Shown in pieces: positions 1 through 5,253 of a stretch of DNA of 5,979 bases (the stretch's first letter is position 1; every line of letters begins with the position of its first letter). The translations under genes were made by a program, and so were the position numbers. Under the pieces are notes generated by a model. That model did no database searches. It had not been told where the DNA came from and worked only from the letters and a program-made list of their open reading frames with translations. Source of the DNA: JAVVFH01 sp032250585 (GTDB lineage Bacteria; Pseudomonadota; Gammaproteobacteria; Xanthomonadales; SZUA-36); contig JAVVFH010000218.1 in the NCBI GenBank assembly GCA_032250585.1, positions 1 to 5,979 of the forward strand, read 5' to 3'.

Positions 1-877
1 TCCAGGGTCCCCTGGGAGGCTCCAGCGGCTCGCGCAGTTGGGTACCGGGAACGCTGATCAGCCAGTCCTGAACCAGGTACTTGACCGGCGAGTCCAGCGC
101 CAGGCGCAGCCGTTCGGCGAAAATCGCGTAGGGGTTGACCGCCAGTTCCGTGCCGAAGGAGGCCATGTTGGCGCTGACCCGTGGGTTTTCGCTGCGCGCC
201 AGCACCGGCAGATCCGGGCGCAGCAGCTTGCTGGTGATGGCGACTGTGAGGTTGGCGTGGTCGTCGTTGGTAATCGCAAGTACGCCCCGGCAGCCGGGGT
301 TGCCATTCGCCAGCCCGGCTATTTCGAGCAGGCGGCGGTCGGTGACATCTCCGGCCAGCCCCGGCAAGTGCGCGAAGTCGTCGTCCAGTTCCATGCCGTG
401 AATGTGTTCCGTTTCGCGCTCGAGAATGACGGCGCCGATCCGTCGCCGCAGCAGGGCGCGCACGATCATCCGCCCGGTGTTGCCGAAACCGCAGACGATG
501 AAGTAGTCACCGCCGATCCTCCGTGCGCCGCGGCGGAAGCGGCTGCGCTGGCGCACGGCCCGGAACTGCGGGTCGACCAGCAGGCTGATGATGGTGCCGA
601 TCGAATACAGCCAGACGACCACGTTCGGGTAGACGATGATGAAGGCATAGAGGCGCTGGGCGTGCGTGAAGGTGACCGGCATCTCGCCGAAACCGATGGT
701 CGTGGCCAGGATCGCCACGAAATAGGCGGCGTCGAGGAAACCGACCCGGAAGGGTTCGCCGCTGGCGTCTTCGCCGGGGATCAGCAGCAGGCCGAAAACC
801 GACAGAAAGTAGACGATGATCATCAGGATCAGCGGCCTGCGCAAGCGCCGCATCGTCAACCACAGGATGTCGTTCAT
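1..877 (-). CDS. Two-TM potassium channel with cytosolic TrkA-N/RCK domain, C-terminus cut by window edge
   Basis: Only 292 residues are visible; the frame is still open at position 1. Seen: a hydrophobic helix at about residues 14-32, a pore loop ending in the selectivity filter TTIGFGE (59-65), a second helix at about 77-101, then a Rossmann segment starting GDYFIVCGFGNTG (123-135). The glycine pattern GxGxxG is at 130-135, an acidic residue that could contact the NAD ribose is at E153, and GDVTD at 176-180 is typical of TrkA-N domains. This is the TM-pore-TM-RCK plan of MthK/Kch-type inner-membrane K+ channels, with the RCK ring gating the pore in response to a ligand. Family members often continue into a further regulatory domain, so much of the protein is probably missing. 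The ATG at 877-875 overlaps the upstream stop (TGATG) with no strong Shine-Dalgarno sequence, so coupled translation is likely. The filter is GFGE rather than the textbook GYGD. K+ selectivity and gating ligand are inferred. Confidence 0.9.
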   Translation of the reverse strand, partial: MNDILWLTMRRLRRPLILMIIVYFLSVFGLLLIPGEDASGEPFRVGFLDAAYFVAILATTIGFGEMPVTFTHAQRLYAFIIVYPNVVVWLYSIGTIISLLVDPQFRAVRQRSRFRRGARRIGGDYFIVCGFGNTGRMIVRALLRRRIGAVILERETEHIHGMELDDDFAHLPGLAGDVTDRRLLEIAGLANGNPGCRGVLAITNDDHANLTVAITSKLLRPDLPVLARSENPRVSANMASFGTELAVNPYAIFAERLRLALDSPVKYLVQDWLISVPGTQLREPLEPPRGPW

Positions 878-1260
878 CAGCGACGGATCGTGATCGTTTC
901 AGCCACCAGCAGCGAGACGGACACCAGGTTGGCCAGCAGGGCGCCGCCGGAAAGTGAAACCACGGTGGCGAGCGTTTGGGCGGTCATGCCGGCATCGGTT
1001 GCATAAAGGGCATAGCCCCAGATAAAAGCCGCAAGCAACAGTTGAAAATCAGCTACCAGGCTGGTCGCCAGCAGCACGGCGCCCATTTGTGAACGGTCGC
1101 CGAACTTGATGATCGTGGCGATCAGGCTCACCGCCAGCGCCGCGCCGAGTTCCATCGCGTCATGGTGATCGGGGTTGTCGATGTCGCCCAGAAAAAAGCC
1201 GAAATTGAGCGTCAGGGCGAGCACGATAAAGAAAGCGAAAATGACTTTTTCCAGGTTCAC
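877..1260 (-). CDS. Small conserved multi-span inner-membrane protein (DUF6394-like), coupled to the K+ channel
   Basis: A 127-residue, mostly hydrophobic protein with spans at about residues 5-25, 37-52, 58-87 and 96-121. The third stretch is long and could be one or two passes. The polar loops are short: GDIDNPDHHDAMELG after span 1 and KFGDRSQMG before span 3. There is no signal peptidase site, catalytic motif or cofactor motif that I recognise. From memory it resembles the uncharacterised DUF6394 family, but I cannot check this. The start is GTG at 1260, supported by AAGGGAG nine bases upstream and by the lack of a better start. It lies 25 nt after the M16 protease stop, and its TGA shares a base with the channel ATG. 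The tight link to a channel suggests an accessory or regulatory membrane subunit, but that is inference. No function should be assigned. Confidence 0.82.
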   Translation of the reverse strand: MNLEKVIFAFFIVLALTLNFGFFLGDIDNPDHHDAMELGAALAVSLIATIIKFGDRSQMGAVLLATSLVADFQLLLAAFIWGYALYATDAGMTAQTLATVVSLSGGALLANLVSVSLLVAETITIRR

Positions 1261-1269
1261 GGTACGGTT

Positions 1270-1276
1270 CTCCCTT
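1270..1276 (-). promoter_or_regulatory. Ribosome binding site for the small membrane protein
   Basis: On the minus strand this reads AAGGGAG, nine bases before the GTG at 1260. It is the strongest Shine-Dalgarno match in the operon and is what decides in favour of the GTG start. Confidence 0.7.
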
Positions 1277-1285
1277 CAGGGTCTG

Positions 1286-4063
1286 TCACTCGGGCAGCGG
1301 CAGGCCCGCGGTGTCGATGTATTCGATTGGTGCGATGTGGAGTTCGGCCAGTTCCTCCTCGATCAGCGCGCGGTCACCCACCACCACCCAGGTGATGGCC
1401 TGCGGGCGCAGCACTTGCCGGGCGGCCTGCTGCACGTCTTCCAGGGTGACGCCCTGATAGCGGTCTTTCAAGGTCGCCACGTAGTCGTCGGGCCGGTCGA
1501 AACGGGCATTGGCCTGCAGCGCGCCCAGCACGGCGGCGGCGGTTTCGTAACGCCCCGGCAGGCTGTAGGCGCTGGCACGGAACACACGGTTGAGCTCCTC
1601 CGGTGTCGGCGGTCGGGGGCCCAGGAAGGCCTCGATTTCGGCGCGCAGTTCCCGGATCGAATCGGCGGTGCGATCCGTCTGCACGGGCGCATAAACGACC
1701 CACGGCCGCTGGCCGCGCGCGTCCTGCAGGAAGGTGAAGGCGCCGTAGGACCAGTGTTTATCGACGCGCAGGTTCTGGTTGACACGGGCGGAATAGGTCC
1801 CGCCGATGATGTCGTTCATCATCTCGATTTCGATGTTGTTGGCCACCCCCGTCGGCGGCGCGAGATGAGCAGCGAGAATCAGCGACTGCGGTGATCCGGG
1901 ACGGTCCAGCACGATCAGGCGCGAGCCTTCGGGCGGCGCAACCGGCGCGATGGTCTTGACCGGCCGCTGCGTGCGCGGCGGCCGCCAGCTGCCGAAGGCT
2001 TTTTCCAGCAGCGGCAGGACATCCTCCAGGGTGGCATCGCCGACCACGAACAGGGTCGCGTTGTCCGGGCGGATCCAGGCCTTGTGGAAGCGCGCCAGAT
2101 CCTCGCGCGTCAGCGCCTTGATCGAGGCCTCGGTGCCGCTGCCGGTAAACGGCATGCCGTAGGCGTGATCGGGGCCGTAGAGCAACGGCGGCAGGGTGCG
2201 CAGGGCCAGCGTCACCGGCTGGCTTTTCTCGCGTTCGATGTTCGCCAGCCAGCGCCCGCGCAGCCGCTCCATCTCGTCGGCGGCGAAAGCGGGGTTGCGG
2301 ATCACGTCGGCGTACAGGTCGATGGAAGCCGCCAGTTGGGACTTGAGCGCCGACAAGCCGACGCGCGAGGTGTCGAGGTCGGAGTCGGTCGACAGGACGG
2401 CGCCCAGCGACTCGGCCAGCGCGTCGATTTCCAGGGCCGAGCGCGAGCGCGTGCTTTCGTCCATCATGGCCAGCGTGAAGCCGGCGGTGCCGAGACCGGC
2501 GCCCTGGTTCGCGCCTTGGTCGACGCCCTGGTCGGCCGCGTAGCCGGCGTCGAACTGCATGGAAAAGCCCACCACGGGCACCGCCGGGCGCTCGGCCAGC
2601 ACCACCTCGAGACCGTTGTGCAGGGTCGCTCGCTGAAGCGCCGGGAAGCTGAGGTCCGGCAAGCCGGCTACGGCCGGCGGGCCGCTCGTGCGGTCCAGGT
2701 CGCTGGGCACCGGCTGGTGTTCGCCGAACGGCAGGACGTCCAGCCGGTGGCGGCCGCGGCTCAGCCAGCGCCGCGCGGCGTCGAGAACGTCTTCGACACT
2801 GGCGTTGTCGATCCAGCTCAGTTCGGTCTGGTAGAAATCGGGATTGCCGTCGTAGAGTTCGCCCTGCGCCAGGGTCGTGGCCTTGCCGGAAAAGCCGCCG
2901 ACTCGCTCCAGGCCGCGCAGGGTCGAGGCGTTGATCTTGCTGCGGGCGCGCGCGAGTTCTTCCTCGCTGGGGCCCTTGCTGAGAAAAGCCTGCAGCTCCT
3001 GCTCGATGATGTCCTGGACCGTCTGCAGCGGCGTGTCCGGCGCCAGCGTGGCGTCGATCGAGAACAGGCTGGCCAGTTCGAAAGGCGAAAGGCTCACCGA
3101 AACGTTGACCGCCAGCGGCTGCTCGTAAATCAGTGCCTGGTACAGGCGCGAGTTCTTGCCGTCGCCGAGCACGCTGGCGGCAAGCTCCAGCAACGAGCGG
3201 TCGCGCCGGGTCCAGCCGGGCACCGCCCAGCTGTGGTAGCTGCGAGTCTGCGGCACGCGGTCGTACATGATTTCCTCGACGTCCCCGGCGAGTTCGGGAA
3301 CCCAGGCTTTCAGGCGTTTCACCGGCGGTCCGGCAAGGATGTCTCCGAAGTATTTGACGGCCAGTTCGCGGCCACGCTCGGGGCCGATGTCGCCGGCCAG
3401 CACCAGCACGGTGTTCGCGGCGCCGTAGTAATCGCGGAACCATTGGTGCACGTCGTCCAGCGAGGCGGCGTCGAGGTCTTCCATCGAGCCGATGGTCGAA
3501 TGGCGATAGGGGTGGCCCGGCGGGAACAAGCCCTCGAGAATCCGGTAATAGACCGTGCCGTAGGGCTGGTTGTCGCCCTGGCGCTTTTCGTTCTGCACGA
3601 CGCCCCGTTCCTGATCCAGTTTTTCCTGCGTGACCACGCCCAGCAGGTGGCCCATGCGATCCGATTCCAGCCACAGCGCCAGCTCCAGCGCCGGCGTGGG
3701 CACGTTTTCGAAATAATTGGTGCGGTCCAGCCAGGTGGTGCCGTTCAGCGAGGTCGCGCCCACTTCCTCGAGTGGCTTGGAAAAGCGGTCGTTGTAGTGC
3801 TCCGAACCCTCGAACATGATGTGCTCGAACAGGTGGGCGAAGCCGGTCTTGCCCGTTTTCTCGTCCTTGGAACCAACGTGATACCAGACACCGACCGCGA
3901 CGATCGGCGCCTTGCGGTCTTCGTGCACGATCACGGTCAGGCCGTTGTCGAGCATGAATTTCTCGTAGGGGATGTCGATTTGCGGTTTTTTGGCGGCGCT
4001 CGCCGGGGTGTTCAGGACGGCCGCGAAAAAGAGCGTCGGCACAAAATGGCGCCAGAACATCAT
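1286..4063 (-). CDS. Periplasmic M16 (pitrilysin-family) zinc metalloprotease, two-repeat type
   Basis: A 925-residue secreted peptidase. Residues 1-23 are a signal peptide with an ASA site before AKKP, so it should act in the periplasm. The N-terminal half is catalytic. The inverted zinc motif HLFEH is at 77-81 (His77 and His81 ligands, Glu80 the general base), and the third ligand is most likely Glu159 in GVVQNEKRQ. The M16 N and C subdomains occupy about 36-190 and 195-375. The second half (about 475-830) repeats the fold but has no HxxEH; the matching place reads FTLAMMDES. It keeps NLRVDKHWSY (764-773), whose Arg766 and Tyr773 match the conserved substrate-contacting Arg/Tyr of the inactive half. 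The length fits single-chain M16 enzymes that close as a clam shell around peptides. The start is the first of two tandem ATGs, with GGAGA seven bases upstream. It is the first gene of the apparent operon with the membrane protein and channel. The substrate is unknown; clearance of periplasmic peptides is a family-based guess. Confidence 0.95.
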   Translation of the reverse strand: MMFWRHFVPTLFFAAVLNTPASAAKKPQIDIPYEKFMLDNGLTVIVHEDRKAPIVAVGVWYHVGSKDEKTGKTGFAHLFEHIMFEGSEHYNDRFSKPLEEVGATSLNGTTWLDRTNYFENVPTPALELALWLESDRMGHLLGVVTQEKLDQERGVVQNEKRQGDNQPYGTVYYRILEGLFPPGHPYRHSTIGSMEDLDAASLDDVHQWFRDYYGAANTVLVLAGDIGPERGRELAVKYFGDILAGPPVKRLKAWVPELAGDVEEIMYDRVPQTRSYHSWAVPGWTRRDRSLLELAASVLGDGKNSRLYQALIYEQPLAVNVSVSLSPFELASLFSIDATLAPDTPLQTVQDIIEQELQAFLSKGPSEEELARARSKINASTLRGLERVGGFSGKATTLAQGELYDGNPDFYQTELSWIDNASVEDVLDAARRWLSRGRHRLDVLPFGEHQPVPSDLDRTSGPPAVAGLPDLSFPALQRATLHNGLEVVLAERPAVPVVGFSMQFDAGYAADQGVDQGANQGAGLGTAGFTLAMMDESTRSRSALEIDALAESLGAVLSTDSDLDTSRVGLSALKSQLAASIDLYADVIRNPAFAADEMERLRGRWLANIEREKSQPVTLALRTLPPLLYGPDHAYGMPFTGSGTEASIKALTREDLARFHKAWIRPDNATLFVVGDATLEDVLPLLEKAFGSWRPPRTQRPVKTIAPVAPPEGSRLIVLDRPGSPQSLILAAHLAPPTGVANNIEIEMMNDIIGGTYSARVNQNLRVDKHWSYGAFTFLQDARGQRPWVVYAPVQTDRTADSIRELRAEIEAFLGPRPPTPEELNRVFRASAYSLPGRYETAAAVLGALQANARFDRPDDYVATLKDRYQGVTLEDVQQAARQVLRPQAITWVVVGDRALIEEELAELHIAPIEYIDTAGLPLPE
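2501..2536 (-). repeat. Three in-frame 12-bp tandem units inside the M16 protease gene
   Basis: Three adjacent 12-bp units (2501-2512, 2513-2524, 2525-2536) share a core gccYtggtY on the plus strand. They encode ADQG-VDQG-ANQG, residues 510-521 of the protease. The segment lies where the inactive half carries its degenerate counterpart of the zinc helix, in a loop before GTAGFTLAMMDES. It looks like a short slippage-type expansion that adds residues without breaking the frame. Confidence 0.7.
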
Positions 4064-4070
4064 CGTATCG

Positions 4071-4075
4071 TCTCC
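4071..4075 (-). promoter_or_regulatory. Ribosome binding site for the M16 protease
   Basis: The minus strand reads GGAGA, seven bases before the ATG at 4063. This favours the first of the two adjacent ATG codons, at good spacing. Confidence 0.65.
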
Positions 4076-4169
4076 ACGCTTGCGATTCCAATCAGTTTGG
4101 CCGATCGCCGGCGGGCGGGCAAGCGGTCGAGGGTGCTTAGGCAGGACAAATTTGTTCTACCAGAAGTGC

Positions 4170-4197
4170 CGTCATTCCCACGCAGGCGGGAATCCAG
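4170..4197 (+). repeat. Left inner arm, SFPRRRES-type intergenic repeat
   Basis: This 28-nt arm begins CGTCATTCCC and ends GGGAATCCAG. It has a short internal hairpin (TTCC pairing with GGAA around CGC/GCG), and its inverted partner is at 4247-4274. Sequences of this type recur in many proteobacterial genomes and are often miscalled as short proteins. Confidence 0.75.
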
Positions 4198-4246
4198 GAA
4201 TATCAACCCAATCCGCGGCTTGGCGAATCCAGCGGTGTTGTTGGAA

Positions 4247-4274
4247 CTGGATTTCCGCTTGCGCGGAAATGACG
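4247..4274 (-). repeat. Right inner arm with perfect 7-bp hairpin
   Basis: Inverted partner of 4170-4197. Within it TTTCCGC (4252-4258) and GCGGAAA (4263-4269) form a perfect stem around a four-base TTGC loop. The changes relative to the left arm partly compensate (TTCCC/GGGAA becomes TTTCC/GGAAA), so hairpin pairing is kept. No T-tract follows on the minus strand, so it is not a typical intrinsic terminator for csiV. Confidence 0.75.
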
Positions 4275-4317
4275 GGAATTCAAGAAATTGGCGTGAGAAC
4301 AAATTTGCCCTGGGTAC

Positions 4318-5247
4318 TTAGGGTAATTGAGCCGGAACCTCTTTCTCCGTCTCGGTTTCGACGCTCGTGAGGTAGGCCAGCAGGCCGAAAACCGGCCCGT
4401 CGAAATAGCTCATCTTGCCGGTTTTGATCTGCCGGCTTTGCTGCAGGCGGTACACACGAAAGGCTTCCGGTGTTGCCTCGCGGGCTTCCCCAAAGATCGC
4501 CTCGCGCAGTTCGATGTCCAGGTCGAGGTGCACGAACCGTGTTTTTCGCAGTTTGACCGACCCGTCCAGGCGGTAATAGACCGTCGGCGGTGGCAAGGCG
4601 TCCGCGGCGTCGGGCGTGTTGATACCCTCGCTATCCGGCCCGAAGTCTGGCTCACGATCGGATGCATAGCCTGGCGCCAGCGCTGCTTCGGCGGCGCGTT
4701 CCGCACGCACATCCGCGTAGGGGTCGTCGAGCAGCAGGATTTCGGAATCGTGGATGCGCAAAGCGGGGAAAGGGGCCGCTGCGCTTTGTTCCCAGGCGAG
4801 AAACTGCAGCGGCCGGAAAGGGCCGCTGAGGCGCAGGCGCCGCCACGCTTCCTGCATCGTCTCGCTCATTTCCTCGACCTGCACGGGCCCGCTGAACTGG
4901 GTTTCCTCTGCCTGTTCCGGGTCTTCCGGCTGCATGATCTCCAGATCGTCGGTGGTTCCGGCGTCGGGGTCTTCTTTCGCTTCCGGCACATCGTTTTCCC
5001 CCCGTTCCTCCTCGGGCTCCGACTCTTCCTCCGGTTCTGGCTCCGGCGGGGTCAAAAAGTCGATCGCGGCCGAGTAATCCGTCGGCCAGGAAACTTCGAG
5101 CGCTTTTTCATCGTGCGACAGGTGGCTCAGCACCAGGATCTCGACCCGGTAGCGGCTTTCCTGTGCCCACAAAGAAGATGGGTCCGCACAAACGATAGAT
5201 ATTATTAAAAAAGTAATATATCTTAATGATATATATATCTTATTCAT
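4318..5247 (-). CDS. csiV: CsiV-family periplasmic protein
   Basis: 309 residues. A signal peptide (1-28) ends SLWA before QES, so export to the periplasm is expected. The mature N-terminus, YRVEILVLSHLS (33-44), is the beta-strand opening typical of the CsiV family. Residues about 67-116 are an acidic, proline-rich low-complexity linker dominated by Glu, Pro and Asp. The conserved C-terminal part includes TVYYRLDGSVKLRKTRFVHLDL (222-243) and SRQIKTGKMSYFDGPVFGLL (271-290), with the family pattern of Q-S-R-x-I/M-x-x-G followed by YFDxPxFG. The Vibrio cholerae namesake was reported to bind peptidoglycan; the same role here is inferred. The gene starts 6 nt after the mfd stop, and the mfd-csiV order recurs in gammaproteobacteria. 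The first 20 codons are only 15% GC (9 of 60 bases), with ATA four times, TTA twice and AGA once, unlike the rest of the gene. The stop TAA lies inside a direct repeat of the downstream element. Confidence 0.82.
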   Translation of the reverse strand: MNKIYISLRYITFLIISIVCADPSSLWAQESRYRVEILVLSHLSHDEKALEVSWPTDYSAAIDFLTPPEPEPEEESEPEEERGENDVPEAKEDPDAGTTDDLEIMQPEDPEQAEETQFSGPVQVEEMSETMQEAWRRLRLSGPFRPLQFLAWEQSAAAPFPALRIHDSEILLLDDPYADVRAERAAEAALAPGYASDREPDFGPDSEGINTPDAADALPPPTVYYRLDGSVKLRKTRFVHLDLDIELREAIFGEAREATPEAFRVYRLQQSRQIKTGKMSYFDGPVFGLLAYLTSVETETEKEVPAQLP

Positions 5248-5253
5248 TTCGAT

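Larger units (their letters stand above)
4131..4322. mobile_element. MITE-like nested inverted-repeat element with flanking direct repeats
   Basis: This fills most of the 254-nt gap between csiV and the protease gene. Outer arms: CAGGACAAATTTGTTCT at 4142-4158 and AGAACAAATTTGCCCTG at 4296-4312, which pair with 16 of 17 matches. Inner arms: 4170-4197 and 4247-4274, 28 nt each, inverted, 24 of 28 matching. These are the common proteobacterial intergenic repeat that reads as SFPRRRES in translation. The direct repeats GGGTGCTTAGG (4131-4141) and GGGTACTTAGG (4312-4322) bound the unit and differ at one base, as an aged target-site duplication would. No transposase is encoded, so any mobility would depend on one elsewhere. 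The right direct repeat contains the csiV stop codon. It might instead be a palindromic regulatory or REP-like unit that never moved as a MITE. Confidence 0.65.

Noticed and set aside
38..1006. A 322-codon plus-strand frame opposite the channel
   Set aside because: It is the complement of the channel frame, which carries the pore filter and Rossmann motif. The plus-strand product has no domain signature.
1758..4091. A 777-codon minus-strand frame shifted relative to the protease
   Set aside because: It overlaps the protease in another frame and is dominated by Arg, Gly and Ala, a normal by-product of high GC. It has no recognisable motif.
4064..4141. A promoter for the M16 protease operon
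   Set aside because: TTGCCC-like and AAACTG-like hexamers exist at loose spacing, but no convincing -35/-10 pair is visible, so I do not call one.
4252..4269. Perfect hairpin downstream of csiV as an intrinsic terminator
   Set aside because: The stem is good, but no T-run follows on the minus strand, and it belongs to the inner arm of the repeat element.
2084..4321. A 745-codon open frame on the plus strand opposite the M16 protease
   Set aside because: It is antisense to a gene with full M16 domain structure. Its translation is rich in Gln, Val, His and Arg, as expected from the complement of GC-rich codons, and shows no domain.
4131..4322. CRISPR array
   Set aside because: The repeats are inverted and nested, with no regular direct repeat-spacer pattern and no cas genes nearby.
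4060..4370. Short frames on both strands carrying SFPRRRES-like peptides
   Set aside because: These peptides are translations of the inverted intergenic repeat, a known source of false small-protein calls. There is no ribosome binding site or independent coding sign.
4327..5208. A 293-codon plus-strand frame opposite csiV
   Set aside because: It is antisense to csiV, which has a signal peptide, family motifs and conserved mfd linkage. The antisense product has no support.
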